Of a stretch of 64,000 nucleotides of DNA, positions 27,023 to 35,766 are shown one piece after another. Below the pieces are notes generated by a model. The model was not told the DNA's origin, made no database searches, and saw only the letters and a list, made by a program, of their open reading frames with translations. How positions within the stretch are numbered: position 1 is the first letter of the stretch; each line of letters starts with the position of its first letter. A program made the position numbers and the translations under genes. Source of the stretch: an uncultured Veillonellaceae bacterium (GTDB lineage Bacteria; Bacillota; Negativicutes; Veillonellales; Negativicoccaceae); contig CAMCNU010000005.1 of the NCBI GenBank assembly GCA_945876385.1, positions 1 to 64,000 on the forward strand, given 5' to 3'.

Positions 27023-28155
27023 CGGCCGGCCCTTTCCGCGGTTTCCCGTACCAACTCTGCCACTCGCATGACCGCGCCCGGCGTACCGAGACGTGTCCGT
27101 ATCTCTCCCAATGCCGCTACCATCTCCCGACGACGCGGACCGTCCGAAAGAAGCGGTGTCAATTCTTCCGCCATTCGCGTCGGCGTCGCATCATCCTGCA
27201 GCAGCTCCGGTATCACGCCGCGACCGGCGACGATATTCGGCAGACCGATGTACGGTGTTTTGACCAAACGCCGCCCGAGCCAATACGTCAGCGACGACAC
27301 CCGATACACCAGCACCGTCGGGAGTCCCATCAATGCCGCCTCGAGCGTCACCGTCCCCGAGGCCGCCAACGCCGCATCGGCGATTTGCATCAAATCATAC
27401 ACGCCGCCTTCGGTCACCGTCACCTCCACGCCGGCGGCGGCTATCAGACTTTCCAACCGCTCACGGGCAATGGTCGTCGCCCGCGGCAAAAAGCACTGTA
27501 TCTCCTGACGGTCACCGAGTATCCGCACCGCCTCCAGCATGGACGGCAGCAGACGTTCGATTTCCTGGCGGCGGCTGCCGGGCAACAGCAATACCCGCCG
27601 CGCCGATGCCCGTGCACCGAAATCGCGCATCGCGGCCTCTACACTGCGAGTCGGCCGCACCGTATCCAAAAGCGGATGCCCGACAAATGTCGCATGCGCG
27701 CCCATCGCCCGATAGGCCGCTTCTTCAAACGGAAAGATACAGGCGACCGCATCGGTATCCCGTGCAATCGCATGGCCGCGACTTTCGTGCCACGCCCAAA
27801 TCGTCGGTGCAATGTAGTACACCACGGGAACCCCCTGCGCATGGACGGTGCGGGCGAGCCGCATATTGAATCCCGGATAGTCCACACAAACCAAGACGTC
27901 GGGCCGCTCGCGCCGAACCGCCGCGGCCAATTCATCCCGCAAGCGGAAGAAAAACGGCAATCGACGAACGACTTCCGCAATCCCGATGACACCGAGATCG
28001 TCGATATCCCGCAGCAGGTGCACACCGGCCGCCGCCATCGCGCGGCCGCCCATACCGAACATCTCGACCGACGGATCGGCATCACGCAACGCCCGCGCCA
28101 CCGCCGCGGCATGCACATCCCCCGAGGCCTCGCCCGCGGAAAACATCACCTTCAT
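27019..28155 (-). CDS. lpxB: Lipid-A-disaccharide synthase
   Basis: Joins UDP-2,3-diacylglucosamine and lipid X. The 378 residues begin MKVMFSAGEASGDVHAAAVARAL, the LpxB signature, with FGMGGRAMAAAG, CVDYPGFNMRLA, YYIAPTIWAWHESR and LLPGSRRQEIERLLP. The start at 28155 overlaps the lpxI stop by 4 bases; the frame to 28200 lies in lpxI. Confidence 0.96.
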   Translation of the reverse strand: MKVMFSAGEASGDVHAAAVARALRDADPSVEMFGMGGRAMAAAGVHLLRDIDDLGVIGIAEVVRRLPFFFRLRDELAAAVRRERPDVLVCVDYPGFNMRLARTVHAQGVPVVYYIAPTIWAWHESRGHAIARDTDAVACIFPFEEAAYRAMGAHATFVGHPLLDTVRPTRSVEAAMRDFGARASARRVLLLPGSRRQEIERLLPSMLEAVRILGDRQEIQCFLPRATTIARERLESLIAAAGVEVTVTEGGVYDLMQIADAALAASGTVTLEAALMGLPTVLVYRVSSLTYWLGRRLVKTPYIGLPNIVAGRGVIPELLQDDATPTRMAEELTPLLSDGPRRREMVAALGEIRTRLGTPGAVMRVAELVRETAERAGR

Positions 28156-28991
28156 AGCGGCATCTCCGGCGCCTGCGCCTGTTCCTGCGTCACCGCACAA
28201 ATCGCAATTCCCCGCCGATCGGCTTCGGCGATGACGGCCTCGCGCTCGACAAACAGCGTTCTCCCCGCTTCAATCGCCAACACCGCGCCGTCGTGCGCCA
28301 GCATGGACTGCAGCGTTTGCATGCCGACCGTCGGCACATCAAACCGCGTATCCTGCTGCGGCTTGGCCGTCTTGACAACGACCGCCCCGCGCCGCGCGAG
28401 TGCACAACCGCGGGCAATACAGGCATCCGTACCTTCGATGGCCTCGATTGCCATCACCGCGCGGCGGCTGACCACCACCGTCTGCCCGATATCAAGGCGC
28501 CCCATCTGCTTGGCCGTGGCAAATCCGAAACGGATATCCGCCCACTCTTCTGCCGTCGGCCGCCGCCGGGTAAACACTTGCGGCGCCGGCAGCAGAGCGC
28601 GCAAATACAGCGTCTGATCCGGCACGCGAATCCCGTCCGCCGCAAGCTCTTCGACCAGCGCCTCCATAATGGTATCGTCTTTGCGATTACGGAGCCGGCG
28701 GAGCACCTTGAGTGCCCGCGCATCCGGCAACGCCATCTGCTTAAATAAAATTTCCTTCGTGACTTTGCCGAGCATCGTCGCTTCCGTGACACCTTCCGCC
28801 ACCAGCGTCCGAATAATCCGGTTCAGTTTGAGTACATGGATGTAGTAAAAGACATCCGCTTCCCGTTGCAATTCGGGAGCCGCTCCGTCGGTGACCGCAA
28901 TGGTCACGACGCGATGGCCGTCTCGCTGCGCCGCCCGCAAGAACTCGACCGGCAAATGACCGATGCCGGCAAGCAAACCGATTGTCGCCAT
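28152..28991 (-). CDS. lpxI: UDP-2,3-diacylglucosamine pyrophosphatase LpxI
   Basis: Hydrolyses UDP-2,3-diacylglucosamine to lipid X, replacing the unrelated LpxH. The 279 residues start IGLLAGIGHLPVEFLRAA, and the C-terminal half has the DUF1009 features DIGQTVVVSRRAVMAIEAIEGTD-like sequence and FDVPTVGMQTLQSM. Position next to lpxB fits. A terminator separates it from lpxA, so it probably begins its own transcript; TGGTAAAAT about 40 bases upstream is a possible extended -10. Confidence 0.94.
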   Translation of the reverse strand: MATIGLLAGIGHLPVEFLRAAQRDGHRVVTIAVTDGAAPELQREADVFYYIHVLKLNRIIRTLVAEGVTEATMLGKVTKEILFKQMALPDARALKVLRRLRNRKDDTIMEALVEELAADGIRVPDQTLYLRALLPAPQVFTRRRPTAEEWADIRFGFATAKQMGRLDIGQTVVVSRRAVMAIEAIEGTDACIARGCALARRGAVVVKTAKPQQDTRFDVPTVGMQTLQSMLAHDGAVLAIEAGRTLFVEREAVIAEADRRGIAICAVTQEQAQAPEMPL

Positions 28992-29093
28992 GACGTTCCT
29001 CCCCTGCTGATACTTCTTTTATTTTACCATACTTACACGGCGCGCTGACGGGTTTCTCCGGATAAACCCGATATCTTCCCGAATCCCTTCATC

Positions 29094-29128
29094 AAAAAAA
29101 CACCCCGACGACGACCGTCGCCGGGATG
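29094..29128 (-). terminator. Terminator between lpxA and lpxI
   Basis: Read on the minus strand, a GC-rich stem (CCCGGCGACG/CGTCGTCGGGG with a mismatch) is followed by seven T. It lies just after the lpxA stop, so the lpxI-to-permease genes need another promoter. Confidence 0.75.
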
Positions 29129-29132
29129 TATA

Positions 29133-29948
29133 TCATGACTCTTTGCGTGTCCGCACGATACCGCGCTCGCAATTGCGCAAGAATCGCAGAAAATGCTCGA
29201 TTTCCTCGTAGGCGTGCAGCTCCTGCTCCATTTCCTGAATCGCCGCGACCAGACTGAGGCCGGAACGATAGAGCAGACGATACGCCTTCTTGAGGTCCGA
29301 CTTGACTTCAGGCGATACACCGTTGCGCGCCAGTCCTACATGATTGAGCCCCACGACCCGCGCGGGATTGCCGTCAACGATAATGTACGGCGGCGCATCC
29401 TGCACCACCTTGGTCATCGCGCCGACCATGCACGTACGGCCGATTTTGACGAATTGGTGCACACCCGCCATCCCGCCGATGATGGCGCCGTCTTCCAGCG
29501 TCACATGCCCCGCCAGCCCCGAAAAGCTGCTCATCACGACATGATTGCCGACTTGGCAGTTGTGGGCGACGTGCGTATAGGCTTGCAACAAGCAATGCGA
29601 ACCGACACGCGTCTGCTGGTCCTCGCCGGTGGCACGGCTGACCGTTACATACTCGCGAATCTGCGTCGCATCACCGATAATCGTAAAACTGCGCTCGCCT
29701 TTGAATTTCAAATCCTGCGGCTCGCCGCCGATTGAGGCGCTGGGAAAAATCCGGCAACGGGCGCCGATGGTCGTATACGGATGAATGACCGCATGGGCAT
29801 CAATCTGCGTCCCTTCTCCGATTTCCGTATGCGGGCCGATGACTGCGTACGGTCCGATTTTCACATTCGCGTGTAACTTCGCCGACGGATCGACAATCGC
29901 CGTCGGGTGGACGTTCGGTGCTTCCGTCTTGACTACTTGTAATCCCAT
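29133..29948 (-). CDS. lpxA: UDP-N-acetylglucosamine acyltransferase
   Basis: First lipid A enzyme. A 271-residue left-handed beta-helix protein with hexapeptide repeats over about residues 14-190 (for example VHPTAIVDPSAKLHANVKIGP-type repeats), the catalytic His in VGSHCLLQAYTHVAHNCQVG, and the C-terminal helical domain. It follows fabZ after 160 bases. Confidence 0.96.
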   Translation of the reverse strand: MGLQVVKTEAPNVHPTAIVDPSAKLHANVKIGPYAVIGPHTEIGEGTQIDAHAVIHPYTTIGARCRIFPSASIGGEPQDLKFKGERSFTIIGDATQIREYVTVSRATGEDQQTRVGSHCLLQAYTHVAHNCQVGNHVVMSSFSGLAGHVTLEDGAIIGGMAGVHQFVKIGRTCMVGAMTKVVQDAPPYIIVDGNPARVVGLNHVGLARNGVSPEVKSDLKKAYRLLYRSGLSLVAAIQEMEQELHAYEEIEHFLRFLRNCERGIVRTRKES

Positions 29949-30107
29949 TCTGTCTCCTTCATCTGCGTGTGTTGTCTCCCGTTTTCACGGGCTATCAATA
30001 TATAGTCGGGCGGCGGACCGGAAAATCAACTCGCCTCTTGCACAATGACACTCGATTATCGTTTTTATCCGTCGTTTAACTCTTGTTTTCTGCTTTTTTC
30101 AGCCGAT

Positions 30108-30578
30108 TTAATCTTTTTCTTCTTCCGTTGCGGGCTCTGCATCGGCTGTCTTGGGAAATTGCAAGTAAAACATAAATTCCCCTTCCGCCTTCAGCGTCTC
30201 GCCGACATAGCCGCAACAATGGACCTTGCCCATTTTTCCTTTGATTTTGAGCACTTCCGCTTCCGTGCGCAAGGTGTCGCCCGGCACGACCGAGGAGCGA
30301 AATCTCGTCCGATTGATGCCCGTGAACATCGGCAAGACACCTTTCTCATCAATCCCGCACAGCAAGGCAACGCCGGCCACTTGCGCCATGGCTTCGCAAA
30401 TCAAAACCCCCGGCATCACCGGCTCTTGCGGAAAATGCCCCGCAAAAAACGGTTCGTTGACCGTGACATTTTTGATACCGACCGCCCGCTTGAGCGGTTC
30501 GACTTCCAAAATCCGATCCACCAGCAGCATCGGATATCGATGCGGCAAAATGGCCATGATGTCTTGTATATTCAGCAT
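30108..30578 (-). CDS. fabZ: 3-hydroxyacyl-ACP dehydratase FabZ
   Basis: Dehydrates 3-hydroxyacyl-ACP and shares its substrate pool with LpxA. The 156 residues contain ILPHRYPMLLVDRI and the catalytic His/Glu stretch FFAGHFPQEPVMPGVL (His and Glu about residues 52-66). I choose the ATG at 30578: the SD AGGAGG is 7 bases upstream, whereas the ATG at 30584 is too close to it and overlaps the lpxC stop. The tail is slightly longer than usual (DAEPATEEEKD). Confidence 0.95.
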   Translation of the reverse strand: MLNIQDIMAILPHRYPMLLVDRILEVEPLKRAVGIKNVTVNEPFFAGHFPQEPVMPGVLICEAMAQVAGVALLCGIDEKGVLPMFTGINRTRFRSSVVPGDTLRTEAEVLKIKGKMGKVHCCGYVGETLKAEGEFMFYLQFPKTADAEPATEEEKD

Positions 30579-30580
30579 GC

Positions 30581-31414
30581 TCATTCCTCCTCTGCCCACT
30601 GCGCGGCCATTTTTTTGGCCAACTCCGTATTCAATTGGTGACTCGACTTGCGGGCGATAATATGCGCCTGCACCCTTCCTGCCAAGTACATATCGCCGAT
30701 GACGTCCAGTACTTTGTGCCGGACCAGCTCATCGGGATAATGCGGCGCGGACAGGCATTCCGTCTCCGAATACACCAGCGCATTCTCGAGATTGCCGCCC
30801 TGCGCCAACCCCATCGCCCGCAACTTGTCCAATTCATACGTAAATCCGATGGTGCGCGCCCGCATGATTTCCCGTTGATACGATGCCGGCGTCACGTCCA
30901 CATCAACTACCTGCGTCCCCAAGAGCGGGTGCGGATTTTCCGACACAAACGTCACCCGAAATCCGTCATACGGCACCGCGAGGATAAATCGATCCCCCGC
31001 ATCGTCATACACCGCGCAACTCTCCGTCAAGTGACGCAACCGCGAGCGCCCCTCCTGCTCGACAATTCCCGCCTGCAGGATGAGTGCGACAAAATCCGCC
31101 GCGCCGCCATCGGCCACCGGCGGCTCGGGCGAGTCCATCTCGACGATACAATTATCGACGCCCATCGCATGCAGCGCGCTCAATACATGCTCGACGGTAA
31201 TGACAAATACGTCCCCGCTGCCGAGCGCTGTCGCCCGCATCGTCGTCGTAATTTGCGCGACATTGACCGGAATCGGCGCCGCCTGCGCCAAGTCCGTCCG
31301 TACGAATACGACGCCGCTGTCGGCGGCGGCCGGTCGCAAGGTCATTCGTACCGGCTTTCCCAGATGTAAGCCCGTTCCTTCATAGGTAACGGTTTTTCCC
31401 AAAGTGTATTGCAT
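30581..31414 (-). CDS. lpxC: UDP-3-O-acyl-N-acetylglucosamine deacetylase
   Basis: Zinc deacetylase that commits the pathway. The 277 residues include the zinc-binding His in TVEHVLSALHAMGVDN (about residue 79), LGTQVVDVDVTPASYQREIMRARTIGF-type middle, and the paired His-Asp region HKVLDVIGDMYLAG. It is a single LpxC domain, not fused to FabZ as in some lineages. A consensus-like promoter precedes it, so lpxC-fabZ-lpxA is one unit. Confidence 0.96.
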   Translation of the reverse strand: MQYTLGKTVTYEGTGLHLGKPVRMTLRPAAADSGVVFVRTDLAQAAPIPVNVAQITTTMRATALGSGDVFVITVEHVLSALHAMGVDNCIVEMDSPEPPVADGGAADFVALILQAGIVEQEGRSRLRHLTESCAVYDDAGDRFILAVPYDGFRVTFVSENPHPLLGTQVVDVDVTPASYQREIMRARTIGFTYELDKLRAMGLAQGGNLENALVYSETECLSAPHYPDELVRHKVLDVIGDMYLAGRVQAHIIARKSSHQLNTELAKKMAAQWAEEE

Positions 31415-31452
31415 GCTGACTCCTTTATGAACTTCCTTGTTGTAACCTTTTT

Positions 31453-31482
31453 ATTATACCCTGTACAAGTGTATGGTCGCAA
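31453..31482 (-). promoter_or_regulatory. Promoter of lpxC-fabZ-lpxA
   Basis: On the minus strand TTGCGA (31477-31482) and TATAAT (31453-31458) are 18 bases apart, about 40 bases before the lpxC start. Confidence 0.75.
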
Positions 31483-31521
31483 GTCTCGCCCGGCCCGCGC
31501 AGGAATCGGCGAATCGATATG

Positions 31522-31550
31522 AAAAAAGACCCGACCGAAATCGGGTCTTT
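31522..31550 (-). terminator. Terminator after rpsI
   Basis: Stem AAAGACCCGA/TCGGGTCTTT with a 6-base loop, followed on the minus strand by further T. It separates the ribosomal genes from lpxC. Confidence 0.85.
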
Positions 31551-31558
31551 CCGTTGTC

Positions 31559-31951
31559 TTAACGTTTGGAGAACTGCGACGCCTTACGCGCTTTTTTAAG
31601 ACCGTATTTCTTACGTTCTTTCATGCGCGGATCGCGTGTCAGGAACCCTGCTTTTTTCAGCGCCTGACGATAGTCGCCGTCCACTTGCAACAACGCCCGG
31701 CTGATGCCGTGACGAATCGCACCGGCTTGACCGGTGGTACCGCCGCCGTGAACATTGACCAACACATCATACTGTGCGGTCGTTCCCGTCAATTCGAGCG
31801 GCTGCTTGACAATCAATTCCAGCGTCTTCATGCCGAAATAATCGTCCATGTGGCGTTGGTTAATGATGATATTGCCTTGACCCGGAACCAGACGAACTCT
31901 GGCAACGGATTTTTTTCTGCGGCCGGTGCCGTAGTATTGTGCTTCTGCCAT
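31559..31951 (-). CDS. rpsI: 30S ribosomal protein S9
   Basis: Small-subunit protein whose C-terminal tail reaches the P-site tRNA. The 130 residues start [17 protein letters not shown] and end [17 protein letters not shown], both classic S9 sequences. Second gene of the rplM-rpsI unit, 21 bases after rplM. Confidence 0.98.
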   Translation of the reverse strand: MAEAQYYGTGRRKKSVARVRLVPGQGNIIINQRHMDDYFGMKTLELIVKQPLELTGTTAQYDVLVNVHGGGTTGQAGAIRHGISRALLQVDGDYRQALKKAGFLTRDPRMKERKKYGLKKARKASQFSKR

Positions 31952-31972
31952 GTGATGTTCCTCCTTCCGGTA

Positions 31973-32413
31973 TTACCGAATATTCAATTCCAACACTTCC
32001 GGTTGCTGCGCCTGATGCGGATGTTCCGCGCCGGCGTATACCTTCAGTTTACGATACATATTTTGCCCGAGGGTGTTCTTCGGAAGCATCCCCCGCACCG
32101 CCATCTCGATAACCTGTTCCGGACGACGTTCCAACAGCCATTGCAGACCGATGAACCGTCCGCCACCCGGATATCCCGAATGCCGGAAATATTTCTTTTG
32201 TACCAATTTCTTACCCGTGACCGCTACTTTGGCCGCGTTGATTACGATGACAAAATCGCCGGTATCTTGGTGCGGCGTGTACGTAGGCTTATGTTTACCC
32301 CGTAGGATTTTCGCTACTTCGGCAGCAAGACGTCCTAACGTTTTGCCTTCCGCGTCAACGATGTACCATTTCCGCTCAATATTGCTCGGATTGGCCATAA
32401 ACGTGGTTTTCAT
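31973..32413 (-). CDS. rplM: 50S ribosomal protein L13
   Basis: Large-subunit assembly protein. The 146 residues contain [38 protein letters not shown] and the conserved [20 protein letters not shown]. An AGGAGG site precedes the start. An internal ATG at 32398 could also serve. Confidence 0.98.
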   Translation of the reverse strand: MKTTFMANPSNIERKWYIVDAEGKTLGRLAAEVAKILRGKHKPTYTPHQDTGDFVIVINAAKVAVTGKKLVQKKYFRHSGYPGGGRFIGLQWLLERRPEQVIEMAVRGMLPKNTLGQNMYRKLKVYAGAEHPHQAQQPEVLELNIR

Positions 32414-32499
32414 GCTGGTTCATTCCTCCTTGTACATATTCAGACGTGAATGGTTTATCCTTCCGGGGCTAAGGGTAAGGACAAATGCTCACTCCTACT

Positions 32500-32528
32500 A
32501 TTTTATGTGATTTAGCACGACTTGTCAA
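32500..32528 (-). promoter_or_regulatory. Proximal promoter of rplM-rpsI
   Basis: On the minus strand TTGACA (32523-32528) and TAAAAT (32500-32505) are exactly 17 bases apart, giving a leader of about 80 bases before rplM. Confidence 0.85.
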
Positions 32529-32541
32529 GCCGCGGGCTTGC

Positions 32542-32570
32542 CTTTTATTGCAGACGTTCTTGTCTGTCAA
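32542..32570 (-). promoter_or_regulatory. Second, distal promoter candidate of rplM
   Basis: On the minus strand TTGACA (32565-32570) and TAAAAG (32542-32547) are 17 bases apart. The spacer holds an inverted repeat CAGAC/GTCTG (32551-32566) that could be an operator. It lies 42 bases upstream of the proximal promoter. Confidence 0.5.
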
Positions 32571-32670
32571 GACATATGTGACACTTCGGAGAAGTGGACG
32601 GGCGACCACCTCATCAGGGCGTTGAAAGTCAGGCGCACAGTTCGCCGTCCGACACAATCATGCCGCATAC

Positions 32671-32701
32671 AAAAAGGCTCTCTACCTACGGCGAGAGCCT
32701 T
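32671..32701 (-). terminator. Terminator after tRNA-Leu
   Basis: On the minus strand AAGGCTCTC pairs with GAGAGCCTT and is followed by TTT, about 53 bases beyond the tRNA CCA end. Confidence 0.8.
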
Positions 32702-32753
32702 GTCTTCCGCTCGGATAACCGATAGCAAAATGTGAAAACTTGGCAAAAAGGAA

Positions 32754-32837
32754 TGGTGCGAGAGAAGGGACTTGAACCCCCACGCCCGAAGGCGCCGGAT
32801 CCTAAATCCGGTGCGTCTGCCATTCCGCCACTCTCGC
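32754..32837 (-). tRNA. tRNA-Leu (anticodon TAG)
   Basis: An 84-base class II tRNA with acceptor stem GCGAGAG/CTCTCGC, encoded CCA, anticodon stem CCGGA/TCCGG with loop TTTAGGA, and a long variable arm (CGCCTTCGGGCG). Confidence 0.96.
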
Positions 32838-32846
32838 AACAAGGTC

Positions 32847-32876
32847 ATTATACGCAGGAGCGCAGGAAAAAGTCAA
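32847..32876 (-). promoter_or_regulatory. Promoter of tRNA-Leu
   Basis: On the minus strand TTGACT (32871-32876) and TATAAT (32847-32852) are 18 bases apart and end 10 bases before the tRNA. The -35 lies right beside the stop codon of the upstream kinase gene. Confidence 0.8.
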
Positions 32877-32878
32877 CT

Positions 32879-34525
32879 TCAACGAGTCGCACACATGTCC
32901 GTGCCGATAAATTCCCGCAAGATGGAGTTGCTCGGTACGAGCGTCGGTGACAGCGGCGCAAACAAATCCAGGAACCGCAACAGCCGATGCGCCGTCGTCG
33001 ACAGCGGACTGTCGGACGCGATTCGGTGCAGCAGCGGCTCCGCGCAGGTTTTCAAGACAGGCAGCTCATAGAGGAGCGCGCTGTTGAAAATGACGTCCGC
33101 CCGATGCTGGTAGGGGAAAATGTACTGTTCTTCACCGTGACGGACCGCTTCCCAAATGCCGAGCGTCGTTTCCGGTGCATGACCGCGCATGCGTTCATCC
33201 CGTACCAGACGGCGCAATAGCCGCGTGTCGGTCGTGGAGACACGGATATGGTCGCTTACCGTCAGCGGGCTCAGGGCATTGATAAAGACATTGAGCCGCT
33301 GGTGCGCAGGTACGACCCGTGACACTTTCGGATTGAGTGCGTGCAGCCCTTCCAAAATAATCGGTTGCCCCGGCTCGAGAACGGTCGGCGTCTCGTCAAA
33401 GGTACGGCCGTTGTCCTTAAAGTCGAAATGTACCAAGTTGACGGGTTGACCGCTCATCAGTGCCAATAACTGCAGTTCGAGCAGTGTCAAATCCAGCGCC
33501 TCGACGGATTCGTTGTCAATGTCCCCGTTCGGCAGCAAGGGGCGTTCGGAGCGTTCTTTGTAATAATCGTCCAGCGAGACCTGGACGGGACGCAGGCCGT
33601 TGACCCGCATTTGAATCATCAGGCGACGCATGGTCGTCGTCTTGCCGGCCGACGACGGCCCCGCAATGGTGACCAGCCGTACGCCCGAACGGTCCTGCGC
33701 AATACGGTCGGCGATTTCCGCCAGTTTCTTTTCGTGCCGGGCTTCACTGATGGCAATGATGTCCGCGATTTGTTCCGTCCGCATGGCCTGATTGAGGTCG
33801 GCGACATAGCGGCATCCCAGCTGCCTGCTCCACTCGGTCGATTCGAAGAAAATCCGCGAATATTGCGCGATTTCTTCATAGGGCTGCATGTCCGTCCCCT
33901 GATGCGGCTCGGGCAGACGCAGCAAAAACCCGGGCGCATACGGCACGATTTCAAAGTTGAGCAAGTAGCTCATCGCCGGCAAGAGCGGCCCGAGGTAGTA
34001 GTCATAGTAATTGCCGCAACGATACAGCAACAAGCGATCGGTACGCATGGCAGCGAGTTCCTGCGCGAGTTCGTGCCGGCGTTCGTTGGTGCAAATCGTC
34101 ATGGCGAGCTCCGTATTGTCCGCCAGGCGTTCGATTCGCCGCCCTTCCCGTACCAACTGATGCATGTATTCTTCGATGTCGCGATAGTCGTTCGGTGTGA
34201 CCCGATGCCCCGTTTCCAATACGCCGTAAACGGCCTTGCCGAGCGAATGCTCAATCCGCACCCGCCCCTGCGGATACATTTCGTAGACGGCGGTGGCCAT
34301 CAATAAAATCAACGTCCGCTGATAGGCCAGGTAGCCGTCATAGGACGCGGCGTCCACCCATTCCAATTGCGCGTCGTGACGCAACGGCGTATAAAAATCC
34401 GCCAGCTCGCCCTCAACCTTGGCCAGCACCGCTGTCGGTGCCGTCTCGCGTACCTGCTGCCACAGTTCCCCGACGGTGGTATAGGACGCGATTTCGTATG
34501 TCTGTTCTCCGATTGTAATCCGCAT
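32879..34525 (-). CDS. Uridine-kinase-like nucleoside kinase with TGS-like N-terminus
   Basis: A 548-residue protein. The first ~65 residues (MRITIGEQTYEIASYTTVGEL) resemble a TGS/ubiquitin-like domain, a middle part resembles threonyl-tRNA synthetase editing-like regions, and the C-terminal ~260 residues form a phosphoribulokinase/uridine kinase domain with P-loop IAGPSSAGKTTTMRRL (about residue 290) and SLDDYYKE. Similar proteins are annotated as nucleoside kinases of unsettled substrate. I start it at 34525 behind AAAGGGGAAT; the frame extends to 34621 without a ribosome site. Confidence 0.82.
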   Translation of the reverse strand: MRITIGEQTYEIASYTTVGELWQQVRETAPTAVLAKVEGELADFYTPLRHDAQLEWVDAASYDGYLAYQRTLILLMATAVYEMYPQGRVRIEHSLGKAVYGVLETGHRVTPNDYRDIEEYMHQLVREGRRIERLADNTELAMTICTNERRHELAQELAAMRTDRLLLYRCGNYYDYYLGPLLPAMSYLLNFEIVPYAPGFLLRLPEPHQGTDMQPYEEIAQYSRIFFESTEWSRQLGCRYVADLNQAMRTEQIADIIAISEARHEKKLAEIADRIAQDRSGVRLVTIAGPSSAGKTTTMRRLMIQMRVNGLRPVQVSLDDYYKERSERPLLPNGDIDNESVEALDLTLLELQLLALMSGQPVNLVHFDFKDNGRTFDETPTVLEPGQPIILEGLHALNPKVSRVVPAHQRLNVFINALSPLTVSDHIRVSTTDTRLLRRLVRDERMRGHAPETTLGIWEAVRHGEEQYIFPYQHRADVIFNSALLYELPVLKTCAEPLLHRIASDSPLSTTAHRLLRFLDLFAPLSPTLVPSNSILREFIGTDMCATR

Positions 34526-34591
34526 GCCGATTCCCCTTTCGCCGACGATATCTCCGTGCCGACTTCCGACACAAGTCCGCCGATTACTGGT

Positions 34592-34600
34592 ATTATAGCA
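34592..34600 (-). promoter_or_regulatory. Extended -10 promoter of the nucleoside kinase gene
   Basis: TGCTATAAT on the minus strand, about 67 bases upstream of the chosen start at 34525 and divergent from the bioY-cluster promoter. Confidence 0.55.
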
Positions 34601-34640
34601 TACCGCCTCGCGTCCCCTCACGAAAAGAGAGTATTTATTA

Positions 34641-34694
34641 TTGTAAACTAGTTTGTATTCTCATGTTGACTAACATGTCTTTTTCCCGTATAAT
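34641..34694 (+). promoter_or_regulatory. Promoter and candidate operator of the bioY cluster
   Basis: TTGACT (34666-34671) and TATAAT (34689-34694) are 17 bases apart. The -35 is embedded in an inverted repeat CATGTT-GACT-AACATG (34662-34677). Just upstream lies TTGTAAACT (34641-34649), which matches the left half of the known BirA operator, but the right half is poor and the spacing is longer than usual. Biotin control by BirA is therefore only a possibility. Confidence 0.65.
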
Positions 34695-34724
34695 TCCACT
34701 AACGATACGAGGTGAGGTGACGGT

Positions 34725-35243
34725 ATGCATACTTTATATCAGACGGCCTGTCGCACGGACAGCGGGCTGGCGCCCGATGCGCTGATCGGACGACTGATCC
34801 GGAGCGATGAGCACGGCCCCGATGCGGTCACGGTACGCACGCGCAGGCACAGTGCAATTATCACCGTCCGCAATGCGGAAGGGACATTGTCACTGCATCT
34901 GCTGGAGCCGCGGACGCCGCCTGCCGTCGCACCGGCAAGCACGAGCCTGCCGCCGGATGCGAGCGCATGGCACCGGTATACGGCGGCAGAAGTGCTGGCG
35001 TTTGTCGAAGCTGTCGGCGATACCAATCCCGTCCACCGGACGGCTGACCCCATCGTACCGGCCTACTGCCTCTTATACGACATCGCGGCACCGTTTGTCG
35101 CATCCCGCTATGATTTGCGCCTGCGGTGTCCCGTCCGCGCCGGTGAGATGCTCTATCTGGCGCATCATGCCGACCGTATCGAGGGCTACACAGAGCGCGG
35201 CCATGTATGTACACTCACCGTCACTCCAAGAAAGGAAGTATGA
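34725..35243 (+). CDS. MaoC-like hotdog-fold protein
   Basis: A 172-residue protein. The segment FVEAVGDTNPVHRTADPIVP (about residues 92-111) is the MaoC/R-specific hydratase signature with the Asp and His that activate water in enoyl-CoA hydration, followed by hotdog strands RLRCPVRAGEMLYLAHHAD. The N-terminal ~80 residues are unassigned. First gene of a four-gene cluster with bioY, thiolase and acyl-CoA ligase, suggesting acyl-CoA chemistry. It may be a hydratase/dehydratase or a non-catalytic relative. Confidence 0.65.
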   Translation: MHTLYQTACRTDSGLAPDALIGRLIRSDEHGPDAVTVRTRRHSAIITVRNAEGTLSLHLLEPRTPPAVAPASTSLPPDASAWHRYTAAEVLAFVEAVGDTNPVHRTADPIVPAYCLLYDIAAPFVASRYDLRLRCPVRAGEMLYLAHHADRIEGYTERGHVCTLTVTPRKEV

Positions 35244-35246
35244 TGT

Positions 35247-35765
35247 ATGCAACTCAACACACGTGATTTGACCAAAATTTCTTTACTGCTGGCACTGACC
35301 TGCGTGTCGGGATATATCTCGATTCCGATTCCGCTGTCGCCGTCGCCGATTTCCGCGGTCACGCTGATTTTGAATTTGGCGGCATTTTTGCTCACACCGC
35401 TGCAGACTTTGATTATGATTGCGGCCTATATCCTGCTCGGTGCGATCGGACTACCGGTATTCAGCGGCGGCACGGGCGGATTGACAATGCTGGTCGGCCC
35501 GCGCGGCGGATTTTATGTCGGCTTTTTGGTCGCGTATCCGCTCATCAGTTATTTCTGCGGTCGCTTGCGTTCGTTTTGGCGCTATTTTCTCATTTCGGTC
35601 GGCATCGGGATTCCGGTGACCTACATCGGCGGCGTCGCGGGGATGATGTACTTCCTGCAAATCGACCTTTGGGCGGCTCTCGTCGCCGGCGCGTTCCCCT
35701 TTATTTTCGGCGATGTACTGAAATGTGCACTCGCCTCGTATATTGCTACCAAGGTGAGACTCTGA
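35247..35765 (+). CDS. bioY: Biotin transporter BioY (ECF S component)
   Basis: Membrane substrate-binding subunit for biotin. The 172 residues have about six hydrophobic segments and the BioY features IPIPLSPSPISAVTL, LLGAIGLPVFSGGTGGL and GPRGGFYVGFLVAYPLI. It begins 3 bases after the MaoC-like gene and ends 1 base before the thiolase. No EcfA/EcfT genes lie here; a shared energising module elsewhere or solitary function is possible. Confidence 0.95.
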   Translation: MQLNTRDLTKISLLLALTCVSGYISIPIPLSPSPISAVTLILNLAAFLLTPLQTLIMIAAYILLGAIGLPVFSGGTGGLTMLVGPRGGFYVGFLVAYPLISYFCGRLRSFWRYFLISVGIGIPVTYIGGVAGMMYFLQIDLWAALVAGAFPFIFGDVLKCALASYIATKVRL

Positions 35766-35766
35766 A

